Assembly (NCBI RefSeq): GCF_001982635.1
Contig: NZ_MKFI01000001.1
Location: 674,774-738,773, forward strand
Direction: 5' to 3'
Length of the DNA: 64,000 nucleotides
From: Bradyrhizobium mercantei
GTDB taxonomy: Bacteria; Pseudomonadota; Alphaproteobacteria; Rhizobiales; Xanthobacteraceae
The notes beneath the pieces were generated by a model. That model was not told where the DNA came from. It ran no database searches and saw only the letters and a list, made by a program, of their open reading frames with translations. Both the position numbers and the translations under genes were made by a program. Numbering within the stretch: the first letter of the stretch is position 1; every line of letters begins with the position of its first letter. Positions 44,608-52,534 of the stretch are shown one piece after another.

Positions 44608-44628
44608 GGGCCCGCTTAAAGGGCCCTT
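44608..44628. terminator. Hairpin between chemoreceptor and amidase (convergent)
   Basis: AGGGCCC (44608-44614) pairs with GGGCCCT (44622-44628) over a 7-base loop. It lies in the 197-base gap between convergent genes and could end transcription in both directions. No T-run. Confidence 0.45.
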
Positions 44629-44708
44629 CCGAGAAAACCTGCTCCAGACCCCCACTGAGCTGACGACGGCTACCTGCCGGGGTCGTCGAGCAGAGAAGCA
44701 GTCCCTAT

Positions 44709-46115
44709 TCAGTCCGTCCCGATCCAGCTCAAATCGGGTCTCGCTCCGTGCCAAGTGGTGTGCTGCTGGAAAGCGTGACCGGCCCGAAAGAGCACTGCCT
44801 CGGACAGGTGAGGCCCGACCAGTTGGAATGCGGTCGGCAAACCGTTCGATGTCAGGCCGCACGGCAACGTGATCGTGGGCACCCGGGCATGATTCAGGAT
44901 GCTTGCGAACATGAACATCCAGGGAGTGTCGTTCTGAGGATCGCCCGTTATGGCGCTCAAGTCGGGAGTGGGACGCACGAGCACCGGCAGGAATATCACA
45001 TCGAGCTGAGCGAACGTTTGGGCGAGAGCGCCCTTGAAACGATCTCGTTCAACGATGGCCCGCCCCAGTTGCATGGGATCGGTTTTGTCGGCCTCCGAGA
45101 TTCGTTGCGACAACCAAGAGCCGTACTCGGACGCCCTTGCAGGATACGTTTCCCGATGCGCCAGCGCGGCTTCCACCTTCGACAGACAAGATATGTATTG
45201 GCGGAACTCGGTGGGATCGGGAAATTCGATCTCCACGATCTCGGCACCAATGCCGCGAAACACCTGGAGAGCATCCTCCAGACGACTCAATACCTCAGGG
45301 TCCCCATGTTCATTGTTGAAGGCCGTATCGACCCCTATCCGCAAACCGCGCGCGCCTGCCGCGCCCTCGAGTCCCGATAGATAGTCAGGCACCTCGCCGG
45401 GAACCGTGGTGCAGTCGGATGCGTCCATTCCGGCGATAACTCCGAGAATGGCTGCGCAATCCGCGGCCGTCCTTGCGATCGGGCCGATCGTATCGAGCGA
45501 TTCCGCAAGCGGAAAGACGCCGTATCGACTGACCCGTCCCCAGGTGGGCTTCAACCCGGTCACGCCGTTGGCCGCAGCCGGAAATCGAATGGAGCCACCG
45601 GTATCCGACCCCAATGCACCGAAACACAGGTCCGCCGCGACAGCGACACCGCTGCCGGACGAAGACACTCCGGTCCAGTAGTCTGGATTCCACGGGTTCT
45701 TCGCGATCGGCATCGAGGCGTGGTGAAACATCCCTGCCCCTTCGGTCGTCGTGGTCTTTCCAAGAATGATCGCGCCGGCCTCACGCAGACGGGTGACCAC
45801 CGTCGCGTCGTAGGAAGGCACCCAGTTCCGATGGATCGGCATCCCCGAGCAGGTGGGGATGCCCTTGGTATAGATGATATCTTTTACGGCCACGGGAATC
45901 CCGTGAAGGACCGAGCGGTACCGCCCGGACGACATCTCCTCCTCGGCAAATGTCGCTTGGGAAAGCGCGGCTTCGGGCGTCAGCGTCGTGTAGGCCGACA
46001 GATGCCGATCGACCTTCCGGATCCGCTCGAGCAGTGCGGAAGTGACCTCGACGGGCGAAGCTCGACGTTCCCGGTAGAGTTCGGCTGTCTGTACGATCGA
46101 GGGCAGCCCGGACAT
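44709..46115 (-). CDS. Amidase (amidase signature family)
   Basis: A 468-residue amidase that hydrolyses a carboxamide to acid and ammonia or amine. The Ser-cisSer-Lys triad is visible: K78 in VAVKD, S151 in the SSSGSG block and S175 in DTGGSIRFPA. The ATG at 46115 follows AAGGGGA; the open frame to 46259 overlaps the preceding gene. It ends the dioxygenase operon, so the pathway substrate may enter as an amide or anilide. It could also act elsewhere. Confidence 0.9.
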   Translation of the reverse strand: MSGLPSIVQTAELYRERRASPVEVTSALLERIRKVDRHLSAYTTLTPEAALSQATFAEEEMSSGRYRSVLHGIPVAVKDIIYTKGIPTCSGMPIHRNWVPSYDATVVTRLREAGAIILGKTTTTEGAGMFHHASMPIAKNPWNPDYWTGVSSSGSGVAVAADLCFGALGSDTGGSIRFPAAANGVTGLKPTWGRVSRYGVFPLAESLDTIGPIARTAADCAAILGVIAGMDASDCTTVPGEVPDYLSGLEGAAGARGLRIGVDTAFNNEHGDPEVLSRLEDALQVFRGIGAEIVEIEFPDPTEFRQYISCLSKVEAALAHRETYPARASEYGSWLSQRISEADKTDPMQLGRAIVERDRFKGALAQTFAQLDVIFLPVLVRPTPDLSAITGDPQNDTPWMFMFASILNHARVPTITLPCGLTSNGLPTAFQLVGPHLSEAVLFRAGHAFQQHTTWHGARPDLSWIGTD

Positions 46116-46176
46116 TCGCGTCCCCTTGCCGACTTTGTCGTGGTCGATGTCGCCGCCCATAGGCGGCATTTGGCAA

Positions 46177-46572
46177 TCAGCGCTTGCTGACGAGGAAATC
46201 GTCCGTGAATTCGCCTCGCGAGACCTTGACCGGAATTTCCCCGTCGCTTCCGACCTCAAGCAGGTCCGAGCCCGACTTGTTTTCCTCCGGCGTCAGCAGA
46301 TCGATGCGCTCCGCAATGCGAGCAGCCTGCCAAGCGTTCAGTTTCCACTTGAAGCTGCCGTTGACCTCACGCATTCCGAATTCGTCGTCGGCTGGGACCA
46401 GAGTAAGCCCCGTGCGGGATTTCGAACCTGGAATGCCGTCGACGACGGATACTTCTCGGGCACTCTGAGAAAACTTGCGCAGTAGGTTCGCAAGTGCGGT
46501 CAGATCGGCCGCGTCGCCCAAGAAAAGATAGATGGGATGGAAGTCGCTCGGCATGTAGTCGAATCTGAGCAT
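46177..46572 (-). CDS. Unknown protein in the dioxygenase operon (131 residues)
   Basis: I do not recognise this protein. It opens MLRFDYMPSDFHPIYLFLGDA, with a GGAG 9 bases before the ATG, and the middle (FSQSAREVSVVDGIP then EFGMREVNGSFKWKL) looks like mixed beta structure, followed by a helix AWQAARIAERIDLL. No signal peptide, membrane segment or Cys-based site. It lies between another unknown small protein and the amidase, 26 bases after the former, in an otherwise well-known operon, so it probably has a role in the same pathway, perhaps as an accessory or immunity-like partner of an enzyme; that is a guess. Confidence 0.72.
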   Translation of the reverse strand: MLRFDYMPSDFHPIYLFLGDAADLTALANLLRKFSQSAREVSVVDGIPGSKSRTGLTLVPADDEFGMREVNGSFKWKLNAWQAARIAERIDLLTPEENKSGSDLLEVGSDGEIPVKVSRGEFTDDFLVSKR

Positions 46573-46598
46573 TTCATCGGCTCCTGCTGCCAGTCGCT

Positions 46599-46805
46599 TC
46601 AAACGCCTTCGGCCGCACCGGACACTTTCACAATGTCCTGTGCGTGACAGAGCTCGATGGCACCGATCTCGCCGGGATTTTTCGGAACTTCGAGATACTT
46701 GACTTGGAGCCACATGCCGTCCTCCATGTTCTCGACCACTTCAGCCACGATGCCTTCTCGGAGCTGAAGTTTACTGCCGACCTTGATCTCCAGAACATTG
46801 ATCAT
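46599..46805 (-). CDS. Unknown small protein in the dioxygenase operon (68 residues)
   Basis: A 68-residue protein without Cys pairs or membrane segments. VGSKLQLREGIVAEVVENMEDGMWLQVKYLEV reads as a small SH3-like beta-barrel. It starts 21 bases after the beta-subunit stop and ends 26 before the next unknown gene. It contains one Cys (ELCHAQD). Function unknown; the conserved-looking fold and operon position suggest a real gene. Confidence 0.7.
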   Translation of the reverse strand: MINVLEIKVGSKLQLREGIVAEVVENMEDGMWLQVKYLEVPKNPGEIGAIELCHAQDIVKVSGAAEGV

Positions 46806-46826
46806 GACGAACTATCCCCTCGTCGC

Positions 46827-47429
46827 TCAGAAGAACATAGTCAGGTTTTTCGCGAGCAGGATGTTCTGCTCGAGAAGGATCTCTCTTCTCGCGACCTTCC
46901 AGCCAGACTCCGTGATCCTGATCGTGTCGTTGCGTCGGCCCACGAACGTATAGGTCTCATACTCTACGCGGTTCTGGTAGAGTAAGAAACGGCTGGTCAC
47001 TTCGAGCTCGCTCGGCTTGTCCAGATCAGGGCGAACGGCTTTGATCTGCACGTTGCTCACCATGTGGGTGATCCGGGAGAGCGGCTCCTCGGCGTAGTGG
47101 ACGCCCGTCAGGATCTGATCGACCCGCTTGGACAGCGTCCACTTGTCCTCGTCGAACCAGCTCATGCCCTCGCCTTGCTTGGTATTCTCGCGCGCAGCGT
47201 GCTGACCGAACTTGACGTTCCGACGGATCGGCATGAAGTAGACGATGTCGTCGGCCAGGATGTCCAGCCACTCTCGGAAGCGGCGCTCGTCGAGAAGGTC
47301 GGATTCGCGGTAGTAGAAGTCCTCCGCGTCGGCCTTCAGCCGGTAGTATTCCGGAGTTCTTTGGATAGCCGAATTGCCGGTCGCGGTCGCGGTCGCAACC
47401 TTGTCCTTTTCCTGCACCATTGCGTTCAT
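46827..47429 (-). CDS. Aromatic-ring-hydroxylating dioxygenase, beta subunit
   Basis: The 200-residue small subunit of a Rieske dioxygenase. It has the cone-shaped NTF2-like fold: EDFYYRESDLLDERRFREWLDILADDIVYFMPIRRN, then HMVSNVQI and TESGWKVARREILLEQNILLAKNLTMFF at the end, which is the normal ending for this family. The ATG at 47429 has AGGAG 9 bases before it. It stabilises the alpha3beta3 hexamer made with the alpha subunit at 48258, with the dehydrogenase gene between them. Confidence 0.92.
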   Translation of the reverse strand: MNAMVQEKDKVATATATGNSAIQRTPEYYRLKADAEDFYYRESDLLDERRFREWLDILADDIVYFMPIRRNVKFGQHAARENTKQGEGMSWFDEDKWTLSKRVDQILTGVHYAEEPLSRITHMVSNVQIKAVRPDLDKPSELEVTSRFLLYQNRVEYETYTFVGRRNDTIRITESGWKVARREILLEQNILLAKNLTMFF

Positions 47430-47454
47430 GGGAATGCTCCTGGGTTCGAATACG

Positions 47455-48261
47455 TCAGCCGGCCGGCTTCGGCGGAACGGGACCGCCCTGATTGGCAAAG
47501 CAGCCGACATCGATGACCGTTCCTGACAACGTTTCGGCCTCGGGTGACAGAAGAAATGCGACGACGTTGGCGATGTCATCGCCGGTCGCGACCCGGCCGG
47601 CGGCGGTTCCCGGCGATCCCTTGCCGAGGCGACTCTGATCACCGCCCACACGTCCGAGACTCATCCCGCTGACGATGCCTCCCCCGCCCGGGATGACGGT
47701 ATTCACCCTGATCCGGTCGTAAATGAAGTCGTAAGCCATCGCGGCGCTAAGCGTATGAAGCCCGCCCTTAGTCGCGCTGTAAACTGCCATGTTCGGCTTG
47801 CCCCAGCCAGCGCCCGATCCGATGTTGACGATCGATCCGCCGCCTTGCCTCTTGATGTGCGGTATGGCCATGCGGCTCATCAGGTACGGACCCTTGAGGT
47901 TTACGCTCACGACCCGGTCGAACAAGTCTTCGTCCGTATCGAGCACGGTCCCTAGCGGACCGATGGCCGCGTTATTGACCACGGCATCGAGGCGGCCATA
48001 GGTTTCGATCGCCGTATCGACGACCCTCTTGACGTCGGAAGCCCTCGACACGTCGGCTTCAAGAATTGTCGCCTCGAGCTTGCGCGAGGCAAGCTCGTTG
48101 CGGAGGCCCGGGATCGCCGCCTCCGCGACGCTTGATACTTGCGCGGCTTCCAGACCGAACGCCACGACCTTGTGGCCGCGCGACGCGAGACCGAGTGTTA
48201 TGGCTCGACCGATTCCGAACGTTCCGCCGGAAACGATCACGACCTTTCCGGATTGAGTCAC
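47455..48261 (-). CDS. SDR family dehydrogenase, probable cis-dihydrodiol dehydrogenase
   Basis: A 268-residue short-chain dehydrogenase. SGGTFGIG near residue 11, NNAAI near 95, and YSATK near 160 give the cofactor and catalytic sites. Its GTG overlaps the alpha-subunit stop (GTGA). Located between alpha and beta dioxygenase genes, it most likely oxidises the dihydrodiol (or carboxy-diol) product to a catechol with NAD+, as BenD and BphB do; the assignment rests on position. Confidence 0.87.
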   Translation of the reverse strand: MTQSGKVVIVSGGTFGIGRAITLGLASRGHKVVAFGLEAAQVSSVAEAAIPGLRNELASRKLEATILEADVSRASDVKRVVDTAIETYGRLDAVVNNAAIGPLGTVLDTDEDLFDRVVSVNLKGPYLMSRMAIPHIKRQGGGSIVNIGSGAGWGKPNMAVYSATKGGLHTLSAAMAYDFIYDRIRVNTVIPGGGGIVSGMSLGRVGGDQSRLGKGSPGTAAGRVATGDDIANVVAFLLSPEAETLSGTVIDVGCFANQGGPVPPKPAG

Positions 48262-49604
48262 TCTGCTGCCTGCCTGTTCTGCGCCGAAGCGCCCAACAAC
48301 TCGTCCCAGCCTGCGTTGCGCATGTAAGACGCCCAGCGGTTATAGAAGCCGCGCGCGATCTGCTCGGTGATTTGGAGACTGACCTGGCCGCCGAGCTGGT
48401 GATCCGTCGTATAGGCGCCCATCGACTGCTGGTAGTTGAACGGATAGCGCCGCGCGATTGTGCCGGTGCTCGCGGCGGTCGCATACAACCAGTTTTCCAT
48501 GTCGTCCTGCTCGGTCATACCGGCGGGACCCGAGTAGCGCATGTAGTATCGGCGTAGATAATCCTTCGCCTCCGTCGGTGCGTCCTTGTCGACGAGGAAG
48601 AAGCGCCAACCTTCCGTCGAGGTCGGGCTATGCGGGTGCCATGCACACAGGCCTCGGGGTTGACGACCGTGATATGACGTATTGGGGAAGATGGTTCCAA
48701 CGAAAGGCAGCAGCTTCGCGTTCTCGCCCAAGCGCTTTTTGCGCTCTTCGAAGCAATGACGGAAGTACTCCTCCAAAATCGGGTTGTCCATGAACGACTC
48801 GATGTATTCGTTCGCTTCGGGCTGTAGCGCGCTGTGGACACCGTGTCCCTGCGGGAAGCTGATCCAGACGTGCTGCGCCTTCTCCAACTCATCGTCGCGC
48901 CGTCCCTTCTTGCCGGCGGCAGCGCTCGGTCCGATGCCGATCAGGTCGACGGACCGGTGACTGGGATTGTGGTAGGTGTCGCCGAGGAAATTCTCCGCGG
49001 CGAACTTCCAATTCGCGGGAAAAACCCATTTGTGGACGCCGATCACTTCCGAGCCGCCCTCGCGGCCGTCGCGGCAATCCAACGCCTGGTCGAGGTGAAT
49101 CTTCGCGTCACCCAGATAGGTGAGAAAATCGGGCGCGTCCTTGTCCCAGGTCGCCCAGATCGACCCCTTATAGTTGTGGAGCTTGGCGACCGATACGAGC
49201 GAGTTGGCTTCGCGATCCAGTACGCCGTCGTAGAGCGTCTTGTAGAGCGGGACGCCCTGCAGTTTCCCGTCCGTCGTGTACGTCCAGCTATGATAGGGAC
49301 AGGTAAACAGGGATGTGTTTCCGGACTCGTAGCGGCAAACCTTCATGCCCCGGTGGCGGCAGGAGTTCAGGAAGACGTGAATCTCGCCCTTCTTGTCCCG
49401 GCAGAGGATCACCGATTCCTCGCCCATGCGCGAAGTGAAGAAGTCGCCCGGATTGGGGATCAGGCTTTCATGTCCGACCATCAGCCAGGCACGCGTAAAC
49501 ACCTTGCTGAGTTCTTCCTTGTAGACGTCCGAGTCCACGAAGATCTCGCGGCTGACGAAACCTTTATCGATGTCCACCAACTTGTCGAATTCGTTCTGGG
49601 GCAT
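48258..49604 (-). CDS. Aromatic-ring-hydroxylating dioxygenase, alpha subunit (Rieske)
   Basis: The 448-residue catalytic subunit. The Rieske [2Fe-2S] site is C82-x-H84 (SCRHRGMKVC) and C102-x2-H105 (TCPYHSW) with 17 residues between. The mononuclear iron site is GDTYHNPSHRS, with D209, H212 and H216; the closing carboxylate is likely in EQDDMENW near the end. The usual spacing of the two His is H-x4-H, here H-x3-H. It takes electrons from the ferredoxin and reductase encoded upstream in the same operon and dihydroxylates an aromatic ring. Substrate unknown. Confidence 0.94.
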   Translation of the reverse strand: MPQNEFDKLVDIDKGFVSREIFVDSDVYKEELSKVFTRAWLMVGHESLIPNPGDFFTSRMGEESVILCRDKKGEIHVFLNSCRHRGMKVCRYESGNTSLFTCPYHSWTYTTDGKLQGVPLYKTLYDGVLDREANSLVSVAKLHNYKGSIWATWDKDAPDFLTYLGDAKIHLDQALDCRDGREGGSEVIGVHKWVFPANWKFAAENFLGDTYHNPSHRSVDLIGIGPSAAAGKKGRRDDELEKAQHVWISFPQGHGVHSALQPEANEYIESFMDNPILEEYFRHCFEERKKRLGENAKLLPFVGTIFPNTSYHGRQPRGLCAWHPHSPTSTEGWRFFLVDKDAPTEAKDYLRRYYMRYSGPAGMTEQDDMENWLYATAASTGTIARRYPFNYQQSMGAYTTDHQLGGQVSLQITEQIARGFYNRWASYMRNAGWDELLGASAQNRQAAE

Positions 49605-49680
49605 GCGGTTGTTCTCCAGATTTGATTGGGCGAACGACGCCCGGTGTCAGGAAGGTCGCTTGGAAATGAGCTGCAGCGGA

Positions 49681-50925
49681 CTAGGCATCAACAGTCTCCT
49701 TCGAGGCGTATGCCTTCAGATCGAAGGTTTCGGATTGAACGGTGTCCGGCGTCAGGCGGCCAAGTCTTCCCGTCTTGAGCAATGCGCGCGCGGCCATATG
49801 ATCTGCGACGCGATTGACAGACTCCACACACACGAGCGAATCGTTACGGAATAGGAAGACCGAAAAGCGACCGCCCGCCTGGTCGCCCTTCGTCAACCCG
49901 ATGTCGCCGACGAGAGATATTCCTGCGATCTGGAGCTTGTCCTCTCCTTGATCGCTCCAGAACCACGGAACGGCACAATATGCAGATGGGCGCCCCATCA
50001 AACGGGCAGCCACCGAACGACCATGGTCGATCGCGTTCTGGACCGACTCCACCCGCAACATGCTGTTCGAAAATACATTCGGATAGATTGCGCAGTCTCC
50101 AATCGCGGATATCGAAGGATCCGAGGTGACCAGATGCTCGTCCACGACGATCCCATTGTCCGTCGCCAATCCTGCTGCGTGCGCAAGCTCCGAATTCGGC
50201 ACGATACCGACGCCAATCAGAACGAGGTCGGCCGGTACCAGCCCTCCCTTGGCGGTCTGAACGGAGACGACGTGACCATCTTTGCCGTCGATGCGCAGAA
50301 CCGTGTCTCCGAAGGCGAACGTGGCGCCGCGATCCATGTGCCGCCGCGTGAAGTAGGCCGAAATTTCCGGCGAAACGGCACGCGCCATCGGTCTCGCCGC
50401 CGCTTCCACCACGTGAACGCGAGCACCGGCCTTGGAGGCCACCGCCGCGAACTCAAGACCTATGAATCCGCCTCCGATCACCACGACGTCCCGCGCCGAT
50501 TGGAGTTGCCCGCGAAGTGCTGTGGCGTCGTCCAGGGACCGCAGCGAGAACACTCCATTCAATTCGGCTCCCGGCACATCGAGCGTTCTATTCCGGCTGC
50601 CTGTGGCGAGGACCAGCGCCTCGTATTCCGTTTGGCCTCCGGATTGGCCGATGACCTTGCGCGCAACCCGATCGATGGTTTGGACCTGATCGCACACTAT
50701 GGAGATGCTCGCCCGATCGAAATAATCTGGATTGCGGAGGTACATCCCTTCGTGACCCACCTTTCCCAACATGAAGGCCTTCGAGAGCGGCGGCCTTTGA
50801 TAGGGCGGGTGTCCTTCGTCGTTGAAGATAGTTATCGGCTTGGAATATCCGAACTCCCGCAGCGAGAGCGCAACCTGAACGCCCGCCTGCCCGGCTCCCA
50901 CAATGACGGTTCCCGGCCCGCTCAC
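49681..50925 (-). CDS. FAD-dependent ferredoxin reductase
   Basis: A 414-residue flavoprotein of the BphA4/putidaredoxin-reductase type. FAD motif VIVGAGQAGVQVALSLREFG is near the start, PPYQRPPLSKAF follows, NAD motif VVVIGGGFIGLEFAAVASKAG is near residue 145 and ISAIGDCA near 275. The GTG start overlaps the ferredoxin stop (GTGA). It passes electrons from NADH to the ferredoxin for the dioxygenase. Confidence 0.93.
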   Translation of the reverse strand: MSGPGTVIVGAGQAGVQVALSLREFGYSKPITIFNDEGHPPYQRPPLSKAFMLGKVGHEGMYLRNPDYFDRASISIVCDQVQTIDRVARKVIGQSGGQTEYEALVLATGSRNRTLDVPGAELNGVFSLRSLDDATALRGQLQSARDVVVIGGGFIGLEFAAVASKAGARVHVVEAAARPMARAVSPEISAYFTRRHMDRGATFAFGDTVLRIDGKDGHVVSVQTAKGGLVPADLVLIGVGIVPNSELAHAAGLATDNGIVVDEHLVTSDPSISAIGDCAIYPNVFSNSMLRVESVQNAIDHGRSVAARLMGRPSAYCAVPWFWSDQGEDKLQIAGISLVGDIGLTKGDQAGGRFSVFLFRNDSLVCVESVNRVADHMAARALLKTGRLGRLTPDTVQSETFDLKAYASKETVDA

Positions 50926-51245
50926 GACTGTGTCTCCGGCGTCCGTATGATCAGCCCGTCCAGCTCGTCGGACAATTCGATCTGACAGCTTAGCCTGCTG
51001 TTGGGCCGGCGCTCGCTCGCAGTGCATTCGAGCATGTCATTCTCATCATCCCCGGGCGGGCCACACCGCTCCACCCAGGCCTCGTCCACATAGACGTGGC
51101 AGGTCGCACATGAGGCGGCGCCCCCGCATTCGGCAAGAATTCCAGGCACGCCATTGGTAAGCGCGGCCTGCATGACGCTCGTCCCGACCGGTGCATCCAC
51201 CGTCTGTTCCGCACCATCGAACTGTATATATTTAACCGCCGGCAT
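50922..51245 (-). CDS. [2Fe-2S] ferredoxin
   Basis: A 107-residue plant/adrenodoxin-type ferredoxin. The cluster motif is C-x5-C-x2-C in ECGGAASCATCHVYV, with the fourth Cys in RLSCQIELSDEL near the end. The ATG at 51245 follows AGGGAA; an in-frame ATG at 51272 is an alternative. It is the first gene of the eight-gene dioxygenase operon, with a shared operator 53 bases upstream. It is not a Rieske ferredoxin, which is usual for BphA3, but a putidaredoxin-like one. Confidence 0.93.
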   Translation of the reverse strand: MPAVKYIQFDGAEQTVDAPVGTSVMQAALTNGVPGILAECGGAASCATCHVYVDEAWVERCGPPGDDENDMLECTASERRPNSRLSCQIELSDELDGLIIRTPETQS

Positions 51246-51298
51246 ACGACGTTCCCTGGTCGCTTGTTCCATCCCGAAACCATCCTGCATCGACTAGT

Positions 51299-51315
51299 AG
51301 TCTATCAGGTGGACA
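51299..51315. promoter_or_regulatory. Operator copy 7, half degenerate
   Basis: AGTCTATCAGGTGGACA on the plus strand; the half nearer the promoter is perfect, the other has two changes. On the minus strand it is preceded by TATATTTTGAGAATGA, the best example of the extended arm. It is 53 bases from the ferredoxin start. Confidence 0.62.
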
Positions 51316-51404
51316 TCATTCTCAAAATATAACTCTGCGCTTTCGCGACCGTTGTCAAGCACGGTACCTCTCTCCCAATGGGAGGTCAGCCATCCGTCTA
51401 TGCG

Positions 51405-51421
51405 TGTCCATACCATGGACA
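51405..51421. promoter_or_regulatory. Operator copy 8, perfect with 7-base arms
   Basis: TGTCCATACCATGGACA, arms TGTCCAT/ATGGACA. It lies 159 bases upstream of the ferredoxin and 106 bases, centre to centre, from copy 7, upstream of the TTGACA, unlike the other copies. It may act with copy 7 by looping. Confidence 0.7.
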
Positions 51422-51596
51422 TTGGTGGTTCCCGAACGAAAGCGGTCACCCGCGCGGTCGAAAGGATTAGCTTCCCAAATCGTGCTCAGCTCGGAAAGCG
51501 GCCTCGGCCCAGAAAGCCGCTATCCAGCGGTCTTTCCAGGCCAGAACTCCTGCAATCAAGGCGCTCGTGCGCCCGAAAATCATGACAAGTGCGGCC

Positions 51597-52415
51597 TTAG
51601 AGATGAATGCCGCCGCCATCGACAACGATCGTCTGCCCGGTGATGAAGGAGCTGTCCTTTGACACCAGAAACAACAGCACCCGCGCAAGGTCCTCCGGTT
51701 GACCGGTCCGCTTAATGCTCTGACGTTCCAAAATGTAGTCGAACGTGGCCGCGTTGACGACCTGAGTGTCCACCCCGGTCTCTATAAGGGTTGGCATGAT
51801 CGCGTTGACGGTCACTCCATCCTCGCCGACCTCGCGCGCCACCGACCGTGTGATTCCGAGCACCGCCGCCTTGGACGTGACGTAATGCAGATAGTTGCCG
51901 CGTCCCATCGGGACCGTCGTCGACGAGATGTTGACGATCCGGCCGTACTTCGCCCGTCTCATGTGAGGCATAACCGCCTTGGTCATGAGGAACGTACCAT
52001 CCACGTTGACCTGCATCACCCTGCGCCATTCGTCGATTTCGATCTGCTCAAACGGCTTCTTTGTCAACGCGGAGAACAAGGCCGCATTGTTCACCAGGAT
52101 ATCGATACGACCATGCCGCTCAGCGATGGAATTGACCGCTCGACACACTGACTTGTCGTTCGCCACATCGATAGACACGAACTCCGTCGAACATCCCTCC
52201 TGATTGAGGTCCTGCTCCACCTTCCGCCCGAGGGTATCGTTCACGTCGGCAATGATCGTTCTGCACCCCGCAAGCGCAAGGTATCTCGCATACACCGCGC
52301 CGATGCCCTGCGCAGCGCCGGTCACGATCGCCACGCGATCGGTCAGATTGACCGAGGTTTCTTCCATGACCTTGTGCAGGCCACTCTTGGTGTTCTTTCC
52401 GTTCTTGGTGCTCAT
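51597..52415 (-). CDS. SDR family NAD(P)-dependent oxidoreductase
   Basis: A 272-residue short-chain dehydrogenase with TGAAQGIG, NNAAL, SSTTVP and YVTSK motifs and a VDGGGIHL end, so fully active in appearance. ATG at 52415 with AGGACAG about 6 bases upstream; ATG at 52367 is an alternative. A terminator separates it from the binding-protein gene upstream; its own promoter is not obvious in the 54-base gap after it. Confidence 0.87.
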   Translation of the reverse strand: MSTKNGKNTKSGLHKVMEETSVNLTDRVAIVTGAAQGIGAVYARYLALAGCRTIIADVNDTLGRKVEQDLNQEGCSTEFVSIDVANDKSVCRAVNSIAERHGRIDILVNNAALFSALTKKPFEQIEIDEWRRVMQVNVDGTFLMTKAVMPHMRRAKYGRIVNISSTTVPMGRGNYLHYVTSKAAVLGITRSVAREVGEDGVTVNAIMPTLIETGVDTQVVNAATFDYILERQSIKRTGQPEDLARVLLFLVSKDSSFITGQTIVVDGGGIHL

Positions 52416-52469
52416 TTGCTCTGTCCTAAGGTTCTTTGGCTCGTTCATCAACGACAGCCCGTTTTCCGG

Positions 52470-52500
52470 AAAAAAATGCCGACGGCCGAAGCCGCCGGCA
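52470..52500 (-). terminator. Rho-independent terminator of the orphan LivK-type gene
   Basis: On the minus strand TGCCGGCGGC-TTCG-GCCGTCGGCA (52477-52500, one mismatch) is followed by seven T (52470-52476). It is the only textbook intrinsic terminator I found and lies 34 bases after the binding-protein stop. Confidence 0.85.
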
Positions 52501-52534
52501 GTCTTGGGAGGAAAACCTAACGTGACGAAACCAG

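Larger units (their letters stand above)
51246..51596. other. Promoter region of the dioxygenase operon
   Basis: A 351-base gap between the ferredoxin start and the SDR stop. It holds operator copies 7 and 8, a minus-strand TATATT at 51326-51331 and TTGACA at 51353-51358 (spacing 21, longer than optimal). The rest has no visible gene. Confidence 0.5.

Noticed and set aside
46177..46713. Longer start (46713) for the 131-residue unknown protein
   Set aside because: It would overlap the 68-residue gene by more than 100 bases and adds an Arg-rich, unlikely N-terminus; the ATG at 46572 has a better ribosome site.
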